From JBBROS01 sp965213855 (lineage in GTDB: Bacteria > Pseudomonadota > Alphaproteobacteria > Acetobacterales > Acetobacteraceae), in assembly GCA_965213855.1 (NCBI GenBank), contig CBDCAA010000002.1, positions 1-64,000 of the forward strand: a stretch of 64,000 nucleotides of DNA, written 5' to 3'. Both the position numbers and the translations under genes were made by a program. This document shows positions 51,687 through 61,500 of the stretch, piece after piece (within the stretch, counting starts at the first letter, position 1; every line of letters begins with the position of its first letter). The notes below the pieces were generated by a model. The model saw nothing but the letters and a program-made list of their open reading frames with translations. It did not search any database and had not been told where the DNA came from.

Positions 51687-52121
51687 TCAGCCCTCCACCA
51701 CGGTCAGGCCCATCGACCGCGCACTGCCCAGCAGCATCCGCACGGCCGCATCGCTGTCGTTCGCGTTCATGTCCTTCATCTTCGTCTCGGCGATCTCGCG
51801 AAGTTGGGCCATCGTCACCCGCCCCACCGCCGCACCCTTGCCCGGCGTTGTGGTGCCCTTCGTGATCCCGGCCGCCTTCTTCAGGAAATACGTGTTCGGC
51901 GGCGTCTTCATCACAAACGTGAAAGACCGGTCGCCAAAGGCGGTGATCACCACCGGCGTCGGCGTGCCCGGCTCCATGCCCTGCGTCGCCGCGTTGAATT
52001 CCTTACAGAACTGCATGATGTTCAGGCCGCGCTGGCCCAGCGCCGGGCCGACCGGCGGCGACGGGTTCGCCTTGCCCGCGGGGATTTGCAGCTTGATGTA
52101 GCCGACGATCTTCTTGGCCAA
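51687..52121 (-). CDS. rplK: 50S ribosomal protein L11
   Basis: 144 residues. VGYIKLQIPAGKANPSPPVGPALGQRG in two parts (the proline-rich factor-binding end), and FVMKTPPNTYFLKKAAGI. Binds the 23S GTPase centre and the stringent factor. It starts the block. The usual upstream secE-nusG are not here; instead 227 bp of spacer lead to a divergent small gene. Confidence 0.98.
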   Translation of the reverse strand: MAKKIVGYIKLQIPAGKANPSPPVGPALGQRGLNIMQFCKEFNAATQGMEPGTPTPVVITAFGDRSFTFVMKTPPNTYFLKKAAGITKGTTTPGKGAAVGRVTMAQLREIAETKMKDMNANDSDAAVRMLLGSARSMGLTVVEG

Positions 52122-52218
52122 GAGCCTGCACCTTCATGGTCGCAGGACCGCGGTTCATAGCGGGCGCGCCTGCCGTTCGGCAGCACGAACCCTCCCGCGT
52201 TCCAGAGTGAGGGCGGGC

Positions 52219-52247
52219 GTATAGCGGACAGGGCGGCGATCGTCCAG
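52219..52247 (-). promoter_or_regulatory. Candidate promoter for rplK-rplA-rplJ-rplL-rpoBC
   Basis: Minus strand CTGGAC, 17 bases, CTATAC, about 98 bp upstream of rplK in the 227-bp divergent gap. Reasonable sigma70-like spacing with moderate matches. It is the only place upstream of rplK that can hold a promoter before the divergent gene at 52349. Confidence 0.4.
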
Positions 52248-52307
52248 CCCTATCTGGCGGCGCCGGCCGGGGCGGCACGCGCCCCTGGCCTTCCGTGCAT
52301 GCGCGCC

Positions 52308-52313
52308 TATAAA
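52308..52313 (+). promoter_or_regulatory. Candidate -10 box for the small gene at 52349
   Basis: TATAAA, 35 bases before the ATG. The region 17 bases upstream (CTGGCC) is a poor -35, so activity may need an activator or another sigma factor. Confidence 0.35.
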
Positions 52314-52348
52314 CGGAGCACACCACGTGATGGCAAGGACCTCCACCC

Positions 52349-52612
52349 ATGGCGCTCAAGCCCGGCATCTCTCCCGGACCGACCCCCCGCTTCAATGAGA
52401 CCGCGATCGCCATCGGCGCGTCGTTCGTCATCGCCCTCGTGCTGGCGACGCTCATGACCGGCAACCCGTTCCGCGCCATGCGCCTGGCCTATACCGACTA
52501 CAGCAATACTCCCGCCGCCGGGGCGCCGAAGGCGTCGACCACGCGTGCGCCAGAGACAGCGACTCCGCCGGCCAACAAGCCATCGGCCACGGACACCAAA
52601 ACCAACGGTTGA
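52349..52612 (+). CDS. Small membrane protein, unknown function
   Basis: 87 residues. MALKPGISPGPTPRFNETAIAIG, then one hydrophobic segment at about 20-38 (AIGASFVIALVLATLMTG). A Thr/Pro/Ala-rich tail follows (about 55-87), probably periplasmic. AAGGAC lies upstream of ATG 52349. I recognise no family. It is divergent from rplK and 90 bp before the PAS protein gene. Confidence 0.6.
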   Translation: MALKPGISPGPTPRFNETAIAIGASFVIALVLATLMTGNPFRAMRLAYTDYSNTPAAGAPKASTTRAPETATPPANKPSATDTKTNG

Positions 52613-52701
52613 GGCAGGGCCGGCAGTGGAAAGGATTTCTTAAGCTCTATCGGCGAGCATGGCGCGAAGCGGCAGCGGCCGCATCGTCATGAGGTCGATA
52701 G

Positions 52702-54816
52702 ATGCAGAGCCTGCCCCGGTTCCGCCTGCCCGGATTGCGTGGAGACGACCGGGCCGTGCTGAAGGCCGTCCATGGCTCCCAGGCCGTTATCGGGTTCACG
52801 GCAGGGGGCGACATCCTCGGCGCGAACGCCAACTTCCTCGCGACTGTCGGCTACACGGCCGCTGAGCTTCGCGGCCGGCATCACAGCCTGTTCGTGGACC
52901 CGGCCGAACGGTCCAGCCCTGCCTACCAGGCGTTCTGGACGGCGCTCGCCGCCGGCCAGGTGATCCGGTCCGATTTCCGGCGCGTGGCCAAGGGTGGGCG
53001 CGAGATTTGGCTGCACGGCAGCTACAACCCGGTTCGCACCCGCACGGGCCGGGTCGCCAGGGTGGTGACGTTCGCCACCGACGTGACCGAGCAAGTGCTG
53101 CAACGGGCCGACGCCGCCGGCCAGGTCGCTGCCATCGGCAAGTCTAACGCGGTGGTCGAGTTCGCGCTCGACGGCACGATCCTGACGGCGAACGACACCT
53201 TCCTGCATGCACTGGGCTACAGCCTGCCCGAAGTCGTCGGCCGGCCGCACGCGATCTTCATCGAGCCGGCCATGCGTGAGAGCGCCGAATATCGCGCCTT
53301 CTGGGCCGCGCTGAGCCAGGGCGCGTTCCAATCGGGCCAGTTCAAACGCATCCGCAAGGACGGCCGGCCCGTCTGGATCGAGGCGACCTACAACCCGATC
53401 CTCGACGCCGCCGGGCGGGTGTTCAAGGTCGTGAAGTTCGCGACCGACGTCACGGCCGCGCGCTTGCGTAACGCGGACGTCTCGGCCCAGGTGGCGGCGA
53501 TCAACCGGTCGCAGGGCAGCGTCGAGTTCGACCTCGATGGCACGATCCGCACCGCCAACACCCTCTTCCTCGACGCACTCGGCTACACCCTCGATGAGGT
53601 CAAGGGCCGGCGCCACGCCATGTTCCTCGAGCCCGGCGAAGCCGAGAGTGCGGACTACCGCGCGTTCTGGGCCGGGCTGAACCAGGGCCAGTTCCAGGCC
53701 GGGCAGTATCGCCGCTTCGGCAAGGCCGGCCGGGTCGTCTGGATCCAGGCAACTTACAACCCCGTCCTCGACCTCGACGGCAAGCCGTTCAAGGTCGTGA
53801 AGTTCGCCAGCGACGTGACCGAGGCCGTCCGGCAGCGCGACCGGCTGAGCCTGCTCTCGCTCGTGGCCGACGGCACCGACAACAGCGTCGTGATCACATC
53901 GCCGGACGGGCTCATCGAATACGTCAACCCGGGCTTCACGCGGCTGACCGGCTTCTCGATGGCCGAAGCGATCGGCAAGACCCCCGGCAGCCTGTTGCAA
54001 GGCCCGGGCACCGACCCAAACACCGTGGCCGCCATCCGGGAGAACCTGCGCAAGCGGAACCCCTTTTACGAGGAGATCCTGAACTACTCGAAAACTCGGG
54101 AACCCTACTGGATCTCGCTCTCGATCAACCCGATCCTCCGCGCCGATGGCACGCTGGAGCGCTTCATTTCGGTGCAGACGAACATTACCCAGGTCAAGAT
54201 GGATTCCGGGTCGCGGATCGACGCGATCGAACGGTCTAACGTCGTGCTGGAGTGGGATGACCGGAACCGGCTCGTCCGCTTGAACAAGGCTGCCATGGAC
54301 GGTCTGGGCGTCGCCACGCTCGACGCCGCCCAGCGTCTGCCGAGCCTGGCCTACGATGCGCTGTTTCCACCGGGTCAGCAGGAGGCGCTGCGGCGCGGCG
54401 AGACGCTCACCCGGGACATGGCGGTCATGGGCACCACGGCGGCACCGCTTTTCCTTGCCGCAACCGTCCAGCCGCTGCGCCACATCCACGGCGCGCTGCG
54501 CCGAACCGTCCTCTATGCCATCGACGTCTCGGCGAAGCGTGAGGCCGTGCGGCAGACGGAACAGATCATGAGCACCGTGCTCGACCAGATCAACGAGATT
54601 GCCCGAACCATCTCGGGCGTGTCCGGACAGACCAACCTGCTCGCCCTGAACGCGACGATCGAGGCGGCGCGCGCAGGTGACGCCGGCCGGGGCTTCGCGA
54701 TCGTCGCCTCCGAAGTCAAAGCGCTCGCGCAGCGCTCCTCCGGCCTCTCCACCGAGATCGCCGGCCTGGTCCGGGACACACAGAAACAGATCGAACAGCT
54801 GGCTTCGACGATCTAG
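52702..54816 (+). CDS. Soluble multi-PAS methyl-accepting chemotaxis-like protein
   Basis: 704 residues, no membrane segment and no HAMP. Three similar PAS domains (about 20-130, 145-252, 267-374) share the GxxxAxFLxxxGYxxxExxGRxHxxF pattern and end FKVVKFATDVT. A fourth (about 385-500, ITSPDGLIEYVNPGFTRLTGF) resembles LOV-type PAS but lacks the flavin-binding Cys (GKTPGSLLQ). A fifth, degenerate one covers about 510-610. The C-terminal 80 residues hold the receptor hairpin tip (SGQTNLLALNATIEAARAGD, then GFAIVASEVKALAQ), much shorter than a normal signalling domain. Cytoplasmic redox, oxygen or ligand sensing is inferred. GAGG precedes ATG 52702. Confidence 0.85.
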   Translation: MQSLPRFRLPGLRGDDRAVLKAVHGSQAVIGFTAGGDILGANANFLATVGYTAAELRGRHHSLFVDPAERSSPAYQAFWTALAAGQVIRSDFRRVAKGGREIWLHGSYNPVRTRTGRVARVVTFATDVTEQVLQRADAAGQVAAIGKSNAVVEFALDGTILTANDTFLHALGYSLPEVVGRPHAIFIEPAMRESAEYRAFWAALSQGAFQSGQFKRIRKDGRPVWIEATYNPILDAAGRVFKVVKFATDVTAARLRNADVSAQVAAINRSQGSVEFDLDGTIRTANTLFLDALGYTLDEVKGRRHAMFLEPGEAESADYRAFWAGLNQGQFQAGQYRRFGKAGRVVWIQATYNPVLDLDGKPFKVVKFASDVTEAVRQRDRLSLLSLVADGTDNSVVITSPDGLIEYVNPGFTRLTGFSMAEAIGKTPGSLLQGPGTDPNTVAAIRENLRKRNPFYEEILNYSKTREPYWISLSINPILRADGTLERFISVQTNITQVKMDSGSRIDAIERSNVVLEWDDRNRLVRLNKAAMDGLGVATLDAAQRLPSLAYDALFPPGQQEALRRGETLTRDMAVMGTTAAPLFLAATVQPLRHIHGALRRTVLYAIDVSAKREAVRQTEQIMSTVLDQINEIARTISGVSGQTNLLALNATIEAARAGDAGRGFAIVASEVKALAQRSSGLSTEIAGLVRDTQKQIEQLASTI

Positions 54817-54855
54817 CCGCACGGCCCGCACCACGGCAGATCGTTACAACTCTGT

Positions 54856-54883
54856 TTGCATCTCCGGCCCGATACCCTATAAG
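54856..54883 (+). promoter_or_regulatory. Candidate promoter for the OmpA-family gene
   Basis: TTGCAT, 16 bases, TATAAG, placed 28 bp before the GTG start in the 94-bp gap after the PAS gene. Good hexamer match for this GC-rich genome. Confidence 0.5.
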
Positions 54884-54910
54884 GCCGCATCATCCTGCGG
54901 GAGAACGCCT

Positions 54911-55510
54911 GTGAAGCACCTTGTCCTCGCGGCCGCCACCATCCTCCTCGCGCCCGCGGCATTCGCCCAAGGCTCGCCATCGGTCGACGACCTCATCCGC
55001 GACCTGAAGCCCCACGCAGACCAGCGCACCCGCGGCATCCACGCGATCGCCCCGGCCATGCCGGACGCTCCGGCAACGCCGACCTCCATGCGCTACCCGA
55101 ACCGAGCACGCCCGTCCGCCCCCCCGCAGACCGCGGTGCCGGCCCCGGCCGTGAGCGACCTCGCCTCCACCAGCATGCAGGTCCAGTTCGAGAACGGGTC
55201 GGACCGCCTCACCCCGGCCGCGACGCGCGAGCTGGACAAGCTCGGCCGCGCTTTGTCGAACGCGGAGCTGTCAAGCTACCGCTTCCGTATCGAGGGCCAC
55301 ACCGACGCCGTCGGCAGCCGGGACATGAACCAGATGCTCTCCGAGCGTCGCGCGACGGCCGTGGTCGACTACGTCACCACCCATTATGGCGTGGACCGCT
55401 CGCGGTTGACGGCCATCGGCATGGGCTTCAATCAGATGGCGATACCGACCGCGGAGGGCATTGCCGAGCCCCGCAACCGCCGGGTGCAGATCGTCAACGT
55501 CGGCGCCTGA
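54911..55510 (+). CDS. Periplasmic OmpA-C-domain (peptidoglycan-associated) protein
   Basis: 199 residues from GTG 54911 (GGGAGAA upstream), which opens a clear Sec signal peptide KHLVLAAATILLAPAAFAQ. A Pro/Ala/Thr linker (about 45-88) leads to the OmpA-like peptidoglycan-binding domain (about 92-198): VQFENGSDRLTPAA, FRIEGHTDAVGSRDMNQMLSERRA and NRRVQIVNV. No beta-barrel or lipobox, so it is probably periplasmic. It converges on the CHAT gene with only 3 bp between stops. Confidence 0.85.
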   Translation: MKHLVLAAATILLAPAAFAQGSPSVDDLIRDLKPHADQRTRGIHAIAPAMPDAPATPTSMRYPNRARPSAPPQTAVPAPAVSDLASTSMQVQFENGSDRLTPAATRELDKLGRALSNAELSSYRFRIEGHTDAVGSRDMNQMLSERRATAVVDYVTTHYGVDRSRLTAIGMGFNQMAIPTAEGIAEPRNRRVQIVNVGA

Positions 55511-55513
55511 CCC

Positions 55514-58500
55514 TCAGAGCGCTGCGGGCCCACGGACCGAGCCGGCGACAGGCGTGCCGGCCTTCGGCGCCGCCGCCTGGCCGACCAGCGCAAACGGCGC
55601 CCAGAAGAACGGGTGGCTGAACTCCGCCGGAAGCCCGTTGCCGGCCCGCTCCAGCATCACGCCCTGCGCCTGCTGCAGCGCCGCCGCGACACCCAGCCCC
55701 GGGTCCGCCCGCATCCGTCGCAGCGTGTCGGCGACGATGAACGTCGCCGCACTGTCGCTCACCTCCCAATGCGTGATCAGCAGCGCCCGCGCGCCGCCGA
55801 AGAAGAAACTGCGCGCCAGCGTCGATAGGCTCTCGCCCCCGCCAAGCGTGCCATTCGGCCCGCCCGAGTTGCACGCCGACAGGATGACCAAGTCCGCATC
55901 GAGTTTGATCTGCGCCAGGTCCGACGCCGTCAGCAGCGCGCCCGACGCGTCCGCCGCCCCCGCCGGCGCGCTCGCCACCAGCGCCGGCTCGTTCTGGCAG
56001 CGCAGCTCCGACGGCAGGATCGCGTGCGTCGCGAAATGCAGCACCCGGTAGTCCGACAGCGCGCGGGTCTCGACCGCCCGTGCCGTGAACGCGCTTCCCA
56101 GCAGCTCGTCGCCCGCCGAGCCGCCCAGCAGCTCCCGCGCCTTGCTCAGCTCGACCGTCGCGGACGGCAGCGGCGGCAGATGCGCCAGCAGCGTCGCGCT
56201 GTCGCCGCAATTTGCCGGGAATGTCCGCCGCGCCTGGGCCAGCGTCACGGGGTGAAAGTCGCCGAACCCGAACCACGGCCGGCTCGCCCGCGACCCGCCG
56301 CTCACCTTGCGCAGCGCCGTGAAGTTGGCCGCCGACGGCACGTGCCCGATCGCCATCCGCCGTGCGAGCCACGGCGCCGCGCCCAGCCGCGCGGGATCGC
56401 CATGCCCGGTCAGCATCACGCCGAACGGCAGCGAGAGCAGGCTTCCGGACGGCGCGACCGTCAGCGCCGTCACCCCGTCCAGCTTCGGCGCGACGTCGCC
56501 GAACACGTCGTCGAACAACGCCTCGGCCGCCTGCGTGTCGAACGCCGGCAAGGTCGGCTCCATCGCGCTCCGGACCCGCAGCACCAGCGGGTCGATCGCC
56601 CGCGCCCCGCCATGGAGGCGCCCGACCGATACCGCACCGTCGCGCAGCAGGAACACGTAGCCGGCCTCATCGGACAGCGTGATCGCTACGAACGCCTCCC
56701 CGGGCCGCAGCGTCGCCAGCACGGTGTCGGCCGACACCGCCTGCTGGATCAGCTGGTCATAGTTCGGCGCCGCTTCCTGCAGCCGCGACTCCTGCGTCGC
56801 CAGGCCGGCGCGCGCCTCCCCCTCCTCCTGGTCCAGCGCCGTCCGCGCCGCGGCCGTGACCGGTGCGCCCGAATCCAGCAGGTCCTGCCGCCTCCGGAGC
56901 ACCCCGGCCACCCGAGCCGCCGCATCCTGCTGCTCCCGGATCGCTTCGCCCAGCTTGGGATTGGCGCTGCTCCCGGCCAGCCGGGCAGAAGCCTGCTGGA
57001 TCTGCTGGCTCGTCGTGCTCCCCTGCACAAGCTGGGAGGCCAGGAACATCTCCCGCCGCAATGCCTCCGCCCGCGCCGGGTCCCGCGTCTCGGCGGCAGC
57101 CCCCGCGAACGAATCGAGGCACCCGCTCATCGGGCCCGGCTGGAATGCGCTCTTGATCTCCTGCAGGATCGCCATGGCATTCCGGCAAACAGGGACCGCC
57201 GCCTCCGCCTGCCCGGCCCGCACCAGCTCGCGCGCCTGCAACAGCAGCACGAGCGCCTGCGGGCGAGACGACGGATAGGCGCGCAAGAACGACCGGCTGC
57301 TGTTCTCGAATGCCGACAGCGCGACCGGCTCGTTGCCTGCCTGCGACGCGCTCACCCCTTCGGCCCGGTCCAGCCGCGCCGTCAGTTCCGGCCGCCCGAG
57401 CCCGGCATCCTGCGCCACGGTCGCCGCCAAATGAAGCATCGCCTCGCTCTCGTCACGCCGCCCCATGCCGCGCAGCACGACGCCCTGATAGCGCCGCGCC
57501 TCGACCAGCCCCGCAACCGCGGCCCGAAGCTGGCGCTCCAGCGGCGTTGCCGTCGCGGCCTCCAGGCTCGCCTCGATACTGTCCCGCGATCGCGGCGGCG
57601 GCCGCAGCGCATCGGCTGGCAGCACCGCCAAATACCCGGCATCGGCCCGCCGCAACAACGCCAGCGCCGCCTCGTCATGGTGCTGGTTGAACTCGTGTAG
57701 GCCCTCGTAGTGCAGCAAGCGCGGCCGCAACGTCACATCGCCCTGCTGCTGCGCCGCCAGCCGCTCGGCGCGCTTGAACAGCGCCTCCGCCTCGAGGAAC
57801 CGCCCCTGATTGGACAGTTGCAGCGCCAGGTGCATCGCGGGGTCAGCCACGTTCGGGTTGTCACGCCCGAACGCCTTCTCCTCCAGCGCGAGCGCCGCGC
57901 CATAGGCGCTCTCCGCCGCGGCCGGATTATCGGCCAGGTTCGCGCGCGCGCCCTGCTGCATCAGCGCGTCGTACTCCCGCACGTCGCCGGTCGCCCGCGC
58001 GGCCGTACCCCGCCGCTCCGCCTGCAGCGCCTGCAGCGCGGTGTTGGTGATCACCGTCCCGCGGGCCCGCCCGGATAGGATCGCGATCGAACGCCCGACC
58101 ACCGGCTCGGCCGACGTCACGCCATCGGCCAGCCACGCCTGCCCGCCGGACAATGCCACCAGCGCCAAATGCGGCCACCCGCCCGCCTTGCCCGTGCACA
58201 CCATCCGCATCGCCGGCATGCCGTCCAGCGTCATCGGCTGCGGCGCCGGACACAGGTAGTTGGCATCCAGCCCGGTGCGCCAGGGCCCGGCCGTGGCCAG
58301 GGCGCCCAGCGTCGCCTCCGTCGCCGCCCCGCCGGCCCGCACCCGCGCGCTCGGCTGCTGCCATGTCCCGCAATAGACCCGCGCCCCGGCCGTCCGCCCC
58401 GCCGCCTGCACGCACGCCTCGCCGACCTGGTTGCTTCCCAGCTCGACCGAGTCGGGCGACGCGCCACCTGCCGCGCCGGACACATACGCCTCAGGCGGCG

Positions 58501-58555
58501 GCGCCGTGCACCCCGCCAGCAGCAGCGCCCCGACCAGGCAGGCGCGCATTGTCAT
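55514..58555 (-). CDS. TPR-CHAT caspase-like protease with lipoprotein signal
   Basis: 1013 residues. The N-terminus MTMRACLVGALLLAGC has a lipobox (LAGC, Cys16), so it should be a membrane lipoprotein. Residues about 195-480 are helical TPR-like repeats (AAAESAYGAALALEEKAFG, GRFLEAEALFKRAE). The C-terminal CHAT domain (about 690-1000) has the catalytic dyad His844 in VLHFATHA and Cys895 in VILSACNSGG, with GGGESLSTLARSFFFGGARALL. CHAT proteases are relatives of caspases and separase. ATG 58555 overlaps the exoprotein stop (ATGA), so the two are co-translated; the likely substrate or partner is that exoprotein. Confidence 0.88.
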   Translation of the reverse strand: MTMRACLVGALLLAGCTAPPPEAYVSGAAGGASPDSVELGSNQVGEACVQAAGRTAGARVYCGTWQQPSARVRAGGAATEATLGALATAGPWRTGLDANYLCPAPQPMTLDGMPAMRMVCTGKAGGWPHLALVALSGGQAWLADGVTSAEPVVGRSIAILSGRARGTVITNTALQALQAERRGTAARATGDVREYDALMQQGARANLADNPAAAESAYGAALALEEKAFGRDNPNVADPAMHLALQLSNQGRFLEAEALFKRAERLAAQQQGDVTLRPRLLHYEGLHEFNQHHDEAALALLRRADAGYLAVLPADALRPPPRSRDSIEASLEAATATPLERQLRAAVAGLVEARRYQGVVLRGMGRRDESEAMLHLAATVAQDAGLGRPELTARLDRAEGVSASQAGNEPVALSAFENSSRSFLRAYPSSRPQALVLLLQARELVRAGQAEAAVPVCRNAMAILQEIKSAFQPGPMSGCLDSFAGAAAETRDPARAEALRREMFLASQLVQGSTTSQQIQQASARLAGSSANPKLGEAIREQQDAAARVAGVLRRRQDLLDSGAPVTAAARTALDQEEGEARAGLATQESRLQEAAPNYDQLIQQAVSADTVLATLRPGEAFVAITLSDEAGYVFLLRDGAVSVGRLHGGARAIDPLVLRVRSAMEPTLPAFDTQAAEALFDDVFGDVAPKLDGVTALTVAPSGSLLSLPFGVMLTGHGDPARLGAAPWLARRMAIGHVPSAANFTALRKVSGGSRASRPWFGFGDFHPVTLAQARRTFPANCGDSATLLAHLPPLPSATVELSKARELLGGSAGDELLGSAFTARAVETRALSDYRVLHFATHAILPSELRCQNEPALVASAPAGAADASGALLTASDLAQIKLDADLVILSACNSGGPNGTLGGGESLSTLARSFFFGGARALLITHWEVSDSAATFIVADTLRRMRADPGLGVAAALQQAQGVMLERAGNGLPAEFSHPFFWAPFALVGQAAAPKAGTPVAGSVRGPAAL

Positions 58556-61500
58556 AGCCCCTGCTCCGTGATGTTCGGGACCAGCAGCGCGCCGTCATCC
58601 TCCTGCTCGCGGAAGAACCCGAGGCTCAGCTCCTTCAACGGATTGCCGATCGGCAACGCCTGGGGCCGCAGCACGACGCAGTTTACGCTCGCCAGCGCGC
58701 AGGAGTTGATCTCGTAACGCGGGTTCGGGGCCGGCGACACGGCCGAAAGCCCTGCAGCGCCGGTCCCCGACTGGCCCGCCACCGTCCCGCTTAGCCGGAT
58801 CCCCCCCGCGCCCGGCCCGGTGCCGGTGTAGAGCGCGAACAGGTTCCGCACCGTGATCTGGCCCGAGGCCGACCCGGCGCCAACATCCACGATCAGGTTC
58901 CCGGCCGGCACGAAGAGGTTGCCCAGCACGATCTGCCCGGCCCCGCTCGTCAGGTCGATCCGCACCGTCGCATTCGCATAGCCGGCCAGCGGCCTGATCG
59001 ACGCCGTCGGCGATTGCACCAGGCTTGACGTCGCTTCGAAGTAACCGCCCGGCGCGCCACTCCCGGCTGTCGGCAACGCCGCCGCCTTCACCCCGCTCGG
59101 CTGCACCACCCCGCCCAGGCTCAACGCGCCGCCCGGCAGCGCGATGCCGTCCGCGATCACCGTCAGCAGCGGCGTCGCGACCGTCCCGCCCAGCGTCGCC
59201 GATCGTGCCGGTGCCGCAGCCGGGCCGGATAGCGTCAGCGACCCGCCCGCATTGCTGGTGCTGCCCGCCGCCAACACGACGTCGCCGGCTGCGCGAAGCG
59301 CGATCGTGCCGGCCGCATCCAGCGACCCGGTGCTCGACAACGTGCTCACGCCCGCATCGAGCCCGATCGTCGCCGCCCTCACGCGCCCGCCAACCGAGAT
59401 GCCGTTGGCCGTGACCGACGCCGCCCCACTGGCCGTCACGGTCCCACCCAGCGTCGCGCCCCCGCCGGACACGGACGTGATCCTCCCTCCGGCCAAGGTC
59501 CCGCTCGGTCCGACCGTCAGGCTCGACCCGGTCGACACCTGCAGCGCCGGCGCGCTCACGGTGCCCTCCACGTCCACCGCCGCCGCCGTGATGCCGACCT
59601 GCGTGCCTCCCGTCAGCGTACCCGTCACCAGCGTCGTTCCGGGCCCCGCCGTGGCCGTCAGCACGCCCGCGGCCTGCACCACGCCGCTGATGGTCGTCGC
59701 GGCGCCCGACGCCAAGCTGACGCTCTGCCCGCTTGCGGCGCCCGCGATGGCCAGCGCGCCGTCAGTCGTCACCCGCAACGCCCCGCCCGCCGCTACCCCG
59801 TTCTGGACCGTCAAACCGCGGGTGTCGCTCAGCGCCACCGCGCCGGGCGCGCCGATCGGCCCGGCCTGGTCGAACCCGCCAGCAACGGAGAGGTCCTGCC
59901 CGGCCGACCCGGTCACCGTCCGTGCCGAGGCCCCGCTCACCAACACGCCCTGCCCGGCCGACACGCTCAGCGTCGCCGGCGTCGCGACTCCGGTGCCGCT
60001 CAGGCCGGCCGCAGCCGTCAGCGTCACCGCGCTGCCGGCCTGCAGGTTGCTGAACGACAGCTCCCCTGCCGCTTGCCCCTCCGGATCCGAAGGCGTGCGC
60101 GTGCCGGCCTGGGCCGAAAGCGTCAGCGCGCCCGCGGCGCTATCGTTCGTGGCCACCAGGTTGCGGCTGTCGTTCAGCGCGAGGTCGCCGGTTCTCGTGT
60201 TGAACTGGCCGAGCGTCGCAATCTGGTTGCCCTGCTGCGCCGTCGCCCCCGTCGTCGCCGTCCCAAGTGTCGCCGCCGTGGCCGAACCCGTCAGGACATC
60301 CGCCACGATCGCGCCGCCGCCGGCCTCGCTGATCGCGCCGGACGCCACGACCGTCACCGCGCTGCCCGCCAGCGTCCCGGTGATGGCGATCTGCCCGTTG
60401 GCGCCGGACGTGGTGATCGTCAACGGGCCGCCCGAAACCGCTGCCGTGGTCGCATCCAGCGGATCGCCCGCCGGCCCCGCCCGGACGATCCCTGCCAGCG
60501 TCAGCCCGGCCGCCTGCTGCGTCACCCCGGCGGCACTCACTTGCGCCGTCGGCAGGTCTGCCAGGACCAGGCTCAGCCGCGCCTGGTAGTCGGACACGGT
60601 GAACAGATTGTTCGCTGCCCCCCCGAAGCTCGCGTGCCCCCCCGCCGCCGCGGCGCCGAGCGTGTAGGTCGGTCGCCCATTCGCATCCGTGCCGCTGGCC
60701 GAATACCCGGCGCTCCCCGTCAGGGTCAGCCCGGTCAGCGCACCGCTCGCCGTCGTGTCCCCGGCCGAGTGGAGCTCGATCGTGTCGGCGCCGATGCTGC
60801 CGACCGCCAGCGTGCCGCCATCGAGCCGCACGACCGACGGGCGATAAGCGCCCACCACAGCCGTGTTCGAGGCGGTCGCGGCGGGCGCGTTCAGGTCGCA
60901 GCCCGGGCAGTGCAACGCCAGGTTCAACCCCCCGGCCGCCACCCTTGCGTCCCCGGCGAGCACCGCCGGCGCGAACTGCACGGCATACCCCAACTCGGTC
61001 ACTTGGACCTGGTTCGCCGACAGGGTCCCGCCCAGCCCCGCCCCGCCGCCCGATACGCCGGCCCCGGCCAGGAAGATCGTCCCGACGCCCGCGCCGGACC
61101 CGGCCTCGATCGTGCCGCCGGACTGTCCGACCTGCCCGCCGGCTGTGATGCGGACGGCGCTGCCCGAGGCGATGAGCCCCGCGCTCTGCAGGAAGTCCCC
61201 ACCGGTCGCGATGCCGAGCACGGACCCTGCGGTCAGCACCGCGCTGCTCGCCAGGCTGCCGGACGCGCTCACGCCCAGCGTGTTCCCCGCCGTCAACACC
61301 CCGCTCAGCGTGCCGCCGGTCGCCGTGATCGTCAGGTCGTTGCTCGCGTAGACGTCTCCTCCGCCAAACGCGATCGGCACCGGCGTGTTGCCGGCCGCCG
61401 TCGTCGCCAGCCGGTTCGCATGCAACTGCCCGCCCGTCACCGTCGCGCCACCCGCGATCGCCACGGTGTTGCCGAAGACCTGGCCCCCGGACAGCGTCAG

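Noticed and set aside
53860..54200. LOV photoreceptor domain in the PAS protein
   Set aside because: The fold pattern is similar, but the flavin-adduct Cys of GRNCRFLQ is replaced (GKTPGSLLQ).
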